From assembly GCA_024734495.1 (NCBI GenBank), contig JALMQS010000852.1, positions 1,302,001-1,366,000 of the forward strand: a stretch of 64,000 nt of DNA. Reading direction: 5' to 3'. The notes beneath the pieces were generated by a model, which had not been told where the DNA came from, ran no database searches, and saw nothing but the letters and a program-made list of their open reading frames with translations. The DNA comes from Forficula auricularia (lineage: Eukaryota; Arthropoda; Insecta; Dermaptera; Forficulidae). Positions 38,101 through 50,100 of the stretch are shown piece after piece (position 1 is the first letter of the stretch; each line of letters starts with the position of its first letter). A program made the position numbers and the translations under genes.

Positions 38101-41100
38101 CAATAGTCAACTCTTTTTATTTCTTTCTTATCAATATACAATTTCATATCCACAGGTATACTATCTTGATAACAGCCAAAAGTCATGAAAGTCGTTTTAT
38201 CAGTATTAAGTGACAGTTGATTCACTTTCATCCAAGTATCAAGCCTGCTCAGCCAGCCTGTCATCACTGTAGCTACCTCTTCCCAAGTTTTTCCCGAACA
38301 CAAGACAGCCGTGTCGTCAGCATATGACACCAAAGAATTTTCGGGCAAAATATTAAAGATGTCATTAATATAGACAATGAAAAGTAGGGGGCCAAGAGTA
38401 GTACCCTGAGGAACTCCAGTTCTTATTACATGAGCACTACTATAGCAATTATTAGATTTAACTGTTTGACTTCTATTTGTCAAATAACTCTTTAGTAGGT
38501 CATTAGTTACACCTCTTATACCATATGAATCAAGTTTAGTCAATAGTATATCATGGTTCACAGTATCGAATGCTTTCGCGAGATCTAAGAAAGCAATTGC
38601 AGTTGGACTATCAACATCAATATTAGTATATATAAAGTTTGTCACAAAAGCCAGTGCATCATTAGTACCCCTACCCTTCACGAATCCAAACTGGGCATCA
38701 GAGAGAACATTACACATACTTAAAAATTTTTTTGATCATGATGCTGTGGACAGATTACCAGCATATTACCAATGTATTGTCCCTTTCCATTTTTATTAAA
38801 ATCACCTTTATGATACACATTTTCACATATTACACATATAACAATTTTAGGCACTTTAAGATTTGAATGACACTTAAAAACTTTTTCAACGTCTTCAGAA
38901 ACAGCCTCTTCACCAGTCACCATTTTGTGGGAATTTGATCAAATTAATCCAATTAATACAATATAATAAATAAGTAATATTAAAATAATATAATATTTAT
39001 TTATATATATATTAGATAGATAAATGAATATTAACAATTCGCCACATGTTTAAATGATAAAATGTTACTGCGAGCTAAGAGAAATTTTTGAGGTTATTTG
39101 AGGATATATGATGCAATTCTTTTTTCTTCAATAAAATATTTAATTTCCAATGGAAACCAACAATTTATATATCAAAATACTCAGAAAACAATTATGCATT
39201 GAAATTTGTATATTTTCACAATAAAAACTCACTTAATTATTATTAAATTTACAAAAAATTAGAGAGAGCTTTAAGAGAGCATCTACCTGCAACAAGTTAG
39301 CAACGATGATGACATTTTGACAAAACAATTATTATCTCGAAAAATATAATTTTGTCGATGTTCACTTATTAGGGCTTTTTTGTAGACCGAAATGCCTTGG
39401 TTTCGCTCAATTTTTTTAATCAAAATAGTTTCAGCCGTTTTGAGATATTTCGAAAAAAACAAGGAAAAAAAACACTTTTTTCATGCACGATTAGAATACT
39501 TGACCATACCCTGTGTGGTAAAATAAAAACACTTTATGAAACAGGACAATGCGAAATTCCAGATGAGAACAGTATAGCTACGTTGAGAGAATTATATAAA
39601 AATCTCAAATGCACCAGCTGCAGAAGTCTTTTATATATGGAAAAATTTAGTGATTTTAGTGCAACGTTGCCAAGTCGCCATCTCTCACTTGCCATGCCAT
39701 GAGAGAAAAAATGAAAACCATCAAAAGTACCTAAATTCTAACATTTTTCTTACAAATGATGTAACATTAGGTATTGAGAGGTTAAAACCAGGAAAGGCCT
39801 CGGGGGAGGATGAAATTAATAGTGATCTCTTGAAATTTGTAGTCGATAGTATTTCAAAATTTTTATGTTTACTTTTTAATAGATGTTTGGATGAGGGAAC
39901 TATGCCTATTGGTTGGAAAAGAGCGTTAGTTATTCCTGTTTATAAAGGGGGAGATAAGAGCTTAGCTTGTAATTATAGGCCAGTGAGTTTAACAAGTCTG
40001 GTGGGCAAAATTTTAGAGAGGTTGGTAGACTCTCGTATCCGCTCGTATTTGGATGGGCAAGGATGGTTCTATCATAGGCAGCATGGTTTTAGAAAAAATT
40101 ATTCCTGTAATTCTCAATTAGTTAGGAATTACAGGAAGCTTTGGATAAAAGTCAGTGTGTAGATGCAGTATTTTTGGACTTTACCAAGGCTTTCGATAAA
40201 GTCAGTCATAAAATTATTTTAGAAAAATTAAACTCGTCAGGGTTGTCTGTTAAGTTATTTAAATTTATTCGGTGTTTTCTTAGGGATAGAACTCAAATTG
40301 TAAAAGTGGGTAATGGTCTGTCTGATAGAGTAGATGTCACGTCTGGGGTGATTCAAGGTAGTGTTCTGGGTCCTCTTCTTTTTCTTATATATGTAAATGA
40401 TTTGCCTTCTATCGTGCAATCATCGATTAGGCTTTTCGCGGATGATTGTGTCGTATATAGAGTAATTGATAATGATTGTGATAGCCTTACTTTACAGAAT
40501 GACCTGGATCAAATTGAAGGATGGTGTAGATCCAATCCAACCATTCCAAGTCAAATTTGGTTAGATTTAGTACTAGAAATCTGGTTAGTCCTCAAAATTA
40601 TTACATTGGTGGAAATATTATCAATGAATCTAAATTTTATAAATATTTAGGCATACATATTCAGGCAAATTTAAAGTGGGACATGCATATTAGTTATATA
40701 GTCAATAAGTCTTATAATTATTGGATACAAATACTTGGTAGGTTTCACATTAAGATATAAAAAAATAAAACGAATTTATTTTTGGAGAATCTTTAATCTC
40801 GATATATATATTTCGGGTGACTAACCCATCTTCAGGAGAAACAGAAAGTAACTAATAAGTCTTATAGGAAATTGGGGATGTTTGGTAGAATTTTGAAGGG
40901 TACATCTAGAGAAGTCAAGTCAAAAGTTTATTTAACTTATGTAAGACCTAATTTAGAGTATTGTTCTGTGGTTTGGGACAAACATCCACAACGATTAGAG
41001 AGAACAATTGATATGGTACAAAGGAGGGCGGCTAGATTTGTTTTTGGTAAATTTGATAGGTTTAGAGGAGGGGTCATTTGAATGATTAATGAATTAGGAT

Positions 41101-44100
41101 GGTTTAGCTTATTGGAGAGAAGGGAATGGGCTAAATTGAAAGTGATTTTCAAAGCCTATAAGGGTTTTAGGAGTTGGGAGGAAATAACGAATAGATTTCA
41201 GGAACCAAGTTATTTAGGTAGAGCTGATCATAGAAAAAAGATTCGTAAGCCAAGATTCTTGAAAATATCGGTTTACATTCATTTGTAGGATCTGGCATTG
41301 ATTTGTGGAACAGTCTGTCTGTTACTACTTGGGATTATAGTCCTCTGCCCCCTATGATTAAATCAATTATAAATTTTGTCAAGTCCTAATGTCCTAGAGT
41401 TGTGCAAAATTTTATTTTGTTCTCACAAGCAGAGATTAGGTGAGGTAGAGAAAGGTCATACCATCCTTGTTAAGGTTTTGACTAGGTTTCCTTAACAACT
41501 TATGGCAAATGCCGGGATGGCTAATGCGTCGCTTGCTCCTGGTATCGGGTTTTTGCGCGGAATTTTTAAATTACTTTTTGTCTTTTGATGGAAATCTATG
41601 GTCATGTTATTTGTTAATGAGCATACATTTCTATTTTTTTACTTGTTTATTATTTGTTAAATTGTTGTCATTAATTTGTATTGATGTTTATTAATGTATT
41701 GTAGCTAGATTGTATTGATGTTTGGAGGACCTAGCCACCGAGCACTTGTGCCTCTAAGCAGGTCGAGAAATAAAGATTTATTTATTTATTTATTTATTTA
41801 AAACGAATACAATTATTTTAACAGAAATTTATTTGTTATATCTTCAGTGAATGATTCTGAGTTTTTCAAAATAATTTTAAGAAAATTACGAAATGAAACA
41901 TTCACTTTAACATCAATCAAGATAGGGTTCGCGTGTTAAATATGCAAATTTCTATAAGTCTATATTTATAAATTTAGTGCCGCAAGGACTATTTAAAAAA
42001 ATGTCTACCTATAAAGGACACTTATAAATATGTGTATTCAAAGTTTTAAAAGGGTTGCAAGAAAATCGATTTATTAGGGAACGTCCTTAAGTGAAATGTT
42101 CAACGCCATAAGGGCGTTCATCCCCGTGGAAGTTAAAATATCACCTATTCTCAAAAAAACTCACTGTTTTTATTGATATAATAATTAGTTTTGTCTACTT
42201 ACTCGTATTCTTTTAAATCCTGATTGTATTCCGCGTAGAGAGTTCTACTTTCCAATGTTACATTTAGATAATTTAAATCTCCAGGTCCAAAAAATAACCA
42301 AAAATGTAAGAACGAGAAATGACGATGCTCGGAAAGCGAAGTCTGTCCACGGAGAGAGGGAAAAAAATCAGATAAAAATGGAGAATAAAGCCCGTGACGT
42401 CACAAGAAAACAGGTTCACCCCAAAATTCCGAATGCAAAAATCTCGATACCACAAAATCTTAACCAGTATTCATTGACTAGAAAATTAATTCATTGACAA
42501 AGAGGGATTAGTCAAAGCCGAGGGGTGAACCGCGACCTAATATGATGTACACCTACTTCCACTTATACTTCCAAATATTTCCAAGTACATACTTCGCAAA
42601 TATTTCCAAGTCCTTCCAAATATTTCCAAGTACTTCCAAATATTACCAAGTACTTCCAAATATTCCAAGTACTTCCAAATATCCCAAGCACTTTCAAATA
42701 TTTCCAAGTACTTCCAAATATTTCCAAGTACTTCCAAATATTTCCAAGTACTTCCAAATATCCCCAAGCACTTTCAAATATTTCCAAGTACTTCCAAATA
42801 TTTCCAAGTCCTTCCAAATATTTCCAAGTACTTCCAAATATTACCAAGTACTTCCAAATATTTCCAAGTACTTCCAAATATCCCCAAGCACTTTCAAATA
42901 TTTCCAAGTACTTCCAAATATCCCCAAGCACTTTCAAATATTTCCAAGTACTTCCAAATATTATCAAGTATTTCTAAATATTTCCAAGTACTTCCAAAAT
43001 ACTTCCAAAGAGGTGTACACCTTAAGGGCGGTTTTTTATGGGGAGGGGGGAGAATGTATATAAGGTGCCCGATGTATATAAGATATACTTTTTATCTCAA
43101 AGGTGTGTCGCGATCGAATTGTCCAAGCGGAGGGGGGTCATGGACGCCCCCCCCCTATACATATATATAGAACTTTATTTTCAATTTTAAAATTAAAAAA
43201 AAAAAAAATGTTTTGTTTTTTTTACAAATTTTTTTGCCAGGCACGGGCCTCTATCTATCTATACGATAGTTATAAATAAATAAAATTTATATTTCCAGCA
43301 GAAGACACACTCTTTTATTGTCTCCTTCAATATATAAAAATTCTGCTACTCTCTGCAAAAACTTTCAATTTAACCATAAATATTGTTTAATAATATTTTT
43401 TTATTTTTTAATTAGCAAATTATTTTAAAACCCACTACGGAATCCAGGGACTACCGTAAGATGCCCGCCGAAGGCGGCACTTTTCAGCTAATTTACTTAT
43501 ACAGGGTGGAGCATAAAGATCTACCACATTTTGAAGAGGTATAAAAAAAATGAAAAAATTTAACTAGAAAAAAAAAACTGAATATATTTTTGAAAAGAAC
43601 AAAATAATTTTTTTAATGTGTTTTAAACATTATCAGAGAAAAAAAAAGGGGGGGGGGTCAAAAATGAAAATTCTAGCCATTTCAAACAAGCTCAAACAAA
43701 TTTTGTATACATATTCTGTAGACCCCCCAGAAGGCTAGAAATGCAAAAACTAACCACCCAAAGTGGGGGGGTCAAAAATGAAAATACTATCCTTTCGACC
43801 AAACTATTTATACAAAATTTGGTTAGTTTTTGCATTTCTAGGTTTCTGGGGGGTCTACAGAATATGTTAAAATGGTAACAACCCATTTTCGCACATTGTT
43901 GAACAAAGAATCGAATTTAGAAGTATGTTTTTTTTATGCATAGTAGAGTTAAAAAATCTTAAATCTGAACTTTTTCAAAATTTATTAATTTAATAACTTA
44001 AAAATAGGAAAGAGATTAACCAGACAAGCCAAATATAGAATAAATTTCGTAAAAATTAGTTTATTTTTCATATTTAAAGAGAAGCTGGCTTAAGCCGGGA

Positions 44101-47100
44101 TTATCTAAAGTCATTCGTGGTATATGAGCTTTAAGGCCCAGTTCTGAATACAGTCAGGGGAGTGAGATTGAACAGGGTTCAAACACCCTCATTTAACAAA
44201 ATAGAACATTATGATTGGCGATGTCCCTTAGAAGGGGTAGAAAACTAAGAATTATATAAAACATAGCCTCCACACACCAAGGAGACACGATCGGAAATGC
44301 ATAAAAAGATTGACACGAAGAAATAGAGAGACTTCCTTTTACACTCTTACATTACATCACTCTATTACTTTATCCAGCGCTATTACTCTATCCTCTCTAC
44401 ATTATACCTCTATTACTCTATCCTCTATATTATACCTCTACCTATATTATTCTCTTACATTACGGCTCTCTTACGCTACATCTCTCTTGCATTACACTCT
44501 CCCTATTATACACTCTCTCTATTACTCGCTCCATCTTACACTCTATATCATTCTCTATTACCCTACATCGCTATTCTTCCAATATTCACGACGCCTACAT
44601 CAACTCGATATCACGAGTATATCTCTTCGTCCTGGAGCCGTTTTAACGGACATTTATATTCATCCACTTGCTAGCCCCTCCATTGGCACTTATATCATTA
44701 GCACGATAGCTAATTGAATAGCACGGACAAGAATATCTGTCCAGCACTCGTGAAGGCATCACAGAGGCTTATCCAAAAAGGCGAGACTCCTAGGACATTA
44801 CATACTCTTCGACGTGGCAGTCTACGGAACCTGAGCGAGAGGTGGATACGGCACAGATAGCGCTGTTCGAATTATTTGAACCAGTCAGCACACTTCAAGA
44901 GCAAACGTAATTAACCACAATTTCTTTGAACGATCTCCGTTCACCCCTTAAAGCCATCAAATCATTTAATTCTTTCTGACTGTTAAATTCACCAAGGACC
45001 TCAATAAATCATATATTATAAATTGAATTCTTGATTATCTTTCACTGTTAAGAAAATTTCCCCATTCTCCTTTGCAGCTAGAATTCATTTAAGTATTTTT
45101 ATTTTATTTTTGCCTATTTAGAATTATTTTTTTTTATTTTTTTTGTAAATTCATTGTATCAGATTAACTTCAGTAACGTAGAATTTGAACATAAGAGTAA
45201 ATTCAGTAGTTTATCAAACTAGTACAACGAGATACACTGAGTTACACCACCACCTCCACGTCTATAAAGGTTAGTATTCTCACACTCAGGAATATTCCCC
45301 TTAAACGTCCCCTTACCAGAACTAATTTCCTTACCCCTCCAACCACCTACCCTCCATAACCCCATTGCATGGTGAAGGTGCTGCTGGGATTTGAAAATCT
45401 AAGCCATCCTATCCCACAGATATCCCTAAATTCAAAATCCCATATTAAAAATATTCTGAGAAGTGAGAATACCAGGCTTAGTAAGGCTGCAACCGAACGC
45501 GATACCTGTCTCGTTGTACTAAAATTGAACAAAAAATATAGTATATTGCCCCGTACCGTTAATTTATCTTTTTTCATATTTTTTTATTTATTTAAATTCT
45601 CTTAACAGTGGGATATCAAAGGTTAATTGAATAATCCCGGCTTCAACACTTCTATTTTTGAAATTTTCTGAGAATTTATTTGGCGAACTGTTTACTTTCT
45701 TTTCTATAAAATTAATACATTTTATAAATAAACAATAGCAACTTCTAATATTTGATTCTTTCTTTTACAAATACACACCGAGAATGGACGGCACACAGCA
45801 GAGTCTTGACGAACGCAGGGCGATTTATGCAGGCAACCAACAGGCAACAGTTGAATTATCCAACACGCCGATCGATCCTGATGATATGGCACTAGACTCT
45901 GGGACCTGTATGTCCACCCCTACACCGGCGGAAATGGAAGAATCGACACTTCCAGCCATGCTACGAGATACCAGGGAGTTTGCAAATGCGCTTGACGGTG
46001 AACATCAAATCGCAAGTACACATACCCCCCCTCCACCCCCGCCCCTCGATATTAGTAGCATGTTCCAACAAATAATGTTGACAATGAAGGAAATAATAGA
46101 CGATTCTAGGAAAAGGAGGGAACAATTTGACAAAATTTTTGATAGAGCGAACCAAAATATTGGTAGTGAAATTGACGAAAGTTGTAATAAAGTGAACGAC
46201 AATTTGAACGATTTAACATCAAAGCGGTCCCAGTCAAATATAAATAAAATAGAAACAGATAATCAAACACTCCCACCCTTAAAAATTGAATTCGCAACAA
46301 TTGAAACCATTTTTGAGCCCCCTCTTTTAGAAACCGTCCCAGAATTTACTTTAGTCCCTTGTAATAAAATTAATTTAAATCCTATTATTGAACCAATAGC
46401 AAATTTAGAAGCAGTAATTTTCACACAACCCACAGTAGAAACTCATAAACCAGTAATTTGCAAGCAAACAATAAAGTCACATGATGCAACAATACAACAA
46501 TCGCCACCCTTAGAAATCAAGTTAGCAACAATTGAAACCATTGTTGACCCTCTTCCTTTAGAAATTGCCCCTGAATTTACTTCAGCCCCTTGTAATAAAA
46601 TTAATATAGACCCCATTATAGAACCCTCCATAGAATTAAAAACAATAACTTGTATACCCGCCATAGAAATTCACACACCCATAATTTGCCAACAAATAAT
46701 TGAAATTCCGCCCCCACCACCTTTAATAAAAATTGATATAAGTCCCCCAAACAAATTCATTCCACTAGTAAAAATTTTAATTGGTTTGCATATAAAGTAT
46801 AAAAATTATTTTACATTTTCGATTTTCATATTATCAGCAATAAATTTCATTATCCGTGATGTGATTCAGAATGAATCGCATCATTGCCAGCGAGCACTAG
46901 AAAGAACTTTATACGCCTCGCGGGGGATCAATCGATAAAAATGATAAGAAAAACATTTTTGATTGACCCATAAGAAACCTTCGAAAATTGCCTTTACATT
47001 GAAATTCTTCGAAAAACGAAAATGCTTATAAGCAAACCATTATTTTTTATTTAGTAAATCCCCATATAACCCAGTCACTTCATATTTCTCATTTGTCGTT

Positions 47101-50100
47101 TGTTGTTGCAAAATTTAAATAATAATTTAGTAAAAATAGTACATTTCATTATCTTTTAAAATCCATATTTAAATAATTTTTGATAATTATTTAATTCAAT
47201 TTCTTGTAATCATGAATCACCACACTATTATTTCTTTCGTCTAATTTAAAATAAATATTCTAATATAACTATTTATATTAGCAGAACAATTTCACATAGG
47301 TCCCCATTTAAAATTTTTAATCCACATTTCTATCATAATTTTGTATTTCCATTTTTTAAATAAATCCAGCAGGCCCGTTTGTAATTTAACTTCAGTAAAC
47401 TCAGTAGATTTATCGATTCAATGATTTTTGAAAAATCATTAACAATATTCATTTTTATTTTATTTTTTTTATAATTTTATCATTTGGTATCAACACAACT
47501 CATTTATCACGATGAGACTTATATACAATCTTACCCTCATTTGTCACAATAGACAGAATTCATTTTTAAATAATTTTTCATTCTAGATAAACCCGATTCA
47601 ATCCTCTTTAGTCAACTTTCTTTGTAATTTTAAAATTCAAATTTAAATTAAATTCTAACCCGTGCTTGTATCAATAGAGTCAGTCAATATTAATTTCTTT
47701 CCACCCTCACTATGTTTCTGTTCATTTAAATAAAATTTTCTAGTATTAATGTAAATTTTTCAATTGCTTCACTTATTAATTTTATAATAAACATTCTATT
47801 AGATTCAGCTTTCCTTCTCAATATCATAACAATGTTGGAACATGCAAAACTAAAAATACAATTTTCTCCCTTTAGCCCCTGAATAAGCCCCTTGCAATTA
47901 AAAATTAAAACATTTAAAAGCGGTAACCAACAAGCACATTTGCAAACAGTATCTCACATGAGCGAATTAATTATTGTTACGATTAACATAAATTCTTGAA
48001 AAATTTTTTATAGTATGTCGAATGGTCCGTCACAGAGATGGGAACTCGTGCATCCATATAGAAGAGATGAACACGATCCCAATATGCGGATAGACATGAA
48101 AAAGGAAATGTGAAATCAGGAATCGATGTATCAGTATTGGATAATTGAACTTAAAAGAGAGATATAATAACAAATTGCTTGTGACCCCTGCGTTTCGATG
48201 GATTAGTTGTGGTCTCACGGGGTAAATAGCCTGGGCTAATAATTTGAAAAGAAATTTTTTCAGTTTATTAATAATTTAAAAAAAAAAAATTTTTAGTTTA
48301 AAAAATTTTTTTTTGAAGGGAAGCGGTGTCATAAAATGGTAACAACCCATTTTCGCACATTGTTGAACAAAGAATCGAATTTAGAAGTATGTTTTTTTTA
48401 TGCATAGTAGAGTTAAAAAATCTTAAATCTGAACTTTTTCAAAATTTATTAATTTAATAACTTAAAAATAGGAAAGAGATTAACCAGACAAGCCAAATAT
48501 AGAATAAATTTCGTAAAAATTAGTTTATTTTTCATATTTAAAGAGAAGCTGGCTTAAGCCGGGATTATCTAAAGTCATTCGTGGTATATGAGCTTTAAGG
48601 CCCAGTTCTGAATACAGTCAGGGGAGTGAGATTGAACAGGGGTCAAACACCCTCATTTAACAAAATAGAACATTATGATTGGCGATGTCCCTTAGAAGGG
48701 GTAGAAAACTAAGAATTATATAAAACATAGCCTCCACACACCAAGGAGACACGATAGGAAAACGCATAAAAAGATTGACACGAAGAAATAGAGAGACTTC
48801 CTTTTACACTCTTACATTACATCACTCTATTACTTTATCCAGCGCTATTACTCTATCCTCTCTACATTATACCTCTATTACTCTATCCTCTATATTATAC
48901 CTCTACCTATATTATTCTCTTACATTACGGCTCTCTTACGCTACATCTCTCTTGCATTACACTCTCCCTATTATACACTCTCTCTATTACTCGCTCCATC
49001 TTACACTCTATATCATTCTCTATTACCCTACATCGCTATTCTTCCAATATTCACGACGCCTACATCAACTCGATATCACGAGTATATCTCTTCGTCCTGG
49101 AGCCGTTTTAACGGACATTTATATTCATCCACTTGCTAGCCCCTCCATTGGCACTTATATCATTAGCACGATAGCTAATTGAATAGCACGGACAAGAATA
49201 TCTGTCCAGCACTCGTGAAGGCATCACAGAGGCTTATCCAAAAGGCGAGACTCCTGGGACATTACATACTCTTCGACGTGGCAGTCTACGGAACCTGAGC
49301 GAGAGGTGGACACGGGACAGATAGCGCTGTTCGAATTATTTGAACCAGTCAGCACACTTCAAGAGCAAACGTAATTAACCACAATTTCTTTGAACGATCT
49401 CCGTTCACCCCTTAAAGCCATCAAATCATTTAATTCTTTCTGACTGTTAAATTCACCAAGGACCTCAATAAATCATATATTATAAATTGAATTCTTGATT
49501 ATCTTTCACTGTTAAGAAAATTTCCCCATTCTCCTTTGCAGCTAGAATTCATTTAAGTATTTTTATTTTATTTTTGCCTATTTAGAATTATTTTTTTTAT
49601 TTTTTTTTGTAAATTCATTGTATCAGATTAACTTCAGTAACGTAGAATTTGAACATAAGAGTAAATTCAGTAGTTTATCAAACTAGTACAACGAGATACA
49701 CTGAGTTACACCACCACCTCCACGTCTATAAAGGTTAGTATTCTCACACTCAGGAATATTCCCCTTAAACGTCCCCTTACAGAACTAATTTCCTTACCCC
49801 TCCAACCACCTACCCTCCATAACCCCATTGCAATGTATACAAAATTTGATTGAGTTTGGTCGAAAGGGATATAATTTTCATTTTCGACCCCCTCCCCTTT
49901 TTTCTCTCTGATTTTTAATGTTTAAAACAATTTTAAAAAAAATGTATTTTATGTTCTTTTCAAAAATATATTCTGTTTTTTTTCTAGTTAAATTTTTTCA
50001 TTTTTTTATACCTCTTCAAAATGTGGTATATCTTTATGCCCCACCCTGTGTAATCTGGAGTCTCAAAAAAATTTATCAATTAAAATGGGGTCGCGAATGA

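Larger units (their letters stand above)
37174..39310 (-). mobile_element. Jockey/CR1-like LINE with both ends and an internal deletion
   Basis: TSD GACATTTT (37166-37173, 39311-39318). The minus-strand 5' UTR occupies 39310-38924, then an ORF1 N-terminus, then directly the RT. The 3' end GACATATTTGTATGTTGTGT is followed by AATAAA-rich repeats. About 2.1 kb, so the rest of ORF1, the endonuclease and the RT N-terminus are missing. A 25-bp minisatellite lies in its 3' UTR. Confidence 0.8.
36687..39528. mobile_element. B-family element, copy 5, split by a LINE
   Basis: The left part 36687-37173 ends in ...AACAGACATTTT and the right part 39311-39528 resumes GACATTTTGACAAAACAATT. Together they restore the usual B sequence once one copy of GACATTTT is removed. 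Confidence 0.75.
36540..42086. mobile_element. TTAA-flanked TIR element (piggyBac-like), nested
   Basis: GGACGTTCCCTAAT at 36540 and its complement ending at 42086, each next to TTAA (36536-36539 and 42087-42090), the target of piggyBac transposons. The interior is almost wholly other insertions: B copy 5 with LINE L8, then LINE L9. Own sequence remains at about 36555-36685 and 41810-42080. No transposase seen. It occupies nearly all of intron 3. Confidence 0.5.
43865..49832 (+). mobile_element. LTR retrotransposon with 1.5-kb LTRs and a single ORF, no pol
   Basis: LTRs of 1505 and 1506 bp enclose 2.96 kb. The internal region begins TGGTGAAGGTGC directly after the 5' LTR (expected place of a primer site) and ends in the purine tract GAAGGGAAGCGG (48315-48326). 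The only long frame is 45784-46938. No protease, RT, RNase H or integrase is seen in any frame, so it must depend on another element. A clean TSD was not found; ATGT is shared by both flanks but overlaps the LTR's first bases. Nearly equal LTRs indicate recent insertion. Confidence 0.85.
43497..50053. mobile_element. Foldback/TIR element split by an LTR element
   Basis: The ends TTATACAGGGTGGAGCATAA (43497) and its complement CCACCCTGTGTAA (to 50053) continue as inverted arms of about 150 bp (TAGAAAAAAAAAACTG against its complement). The inner parts (43655-43864 and 49833-49890) are B-like units. The LTR element sits exactly between them: ...TACAGAATATG and ATGTATACAAAATTT read through if it is removed. 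Confidence 0.65.

Noticed and set aside
42203..42278. Shorter IR exon 3 starting at an acceptor at 42279
   Set aside because: Its phase does not fit exon 2; the acceptor before 42342 gives a continuous IR-like frame.
42542..43063. 173-aa ORF over the minisatellite (and the opposite strand)
   Set aside because: A 20-bp repeat without stops in several frames; no independent evidence of coding.
44310..44717. 135-aa ORF in both LTRs (also 48775-49182)
   Set aside because: Low-complexity CTCTATTACT repeats inside LTRs; no protein-like features.
45370..45395. Primer site matching the T-arm of a known tRNA
   Set aside because: TGG follows the LTR as expected and part resembles a T-loop, but spacing to CCA is three bases too long for a standard tRNA, so I do not name the tRNA.
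48030..48218. Possible host exon on the minus strand
   Set aside because: Lies within the LTR element interior and the IR exons 2 and 3 join without it.
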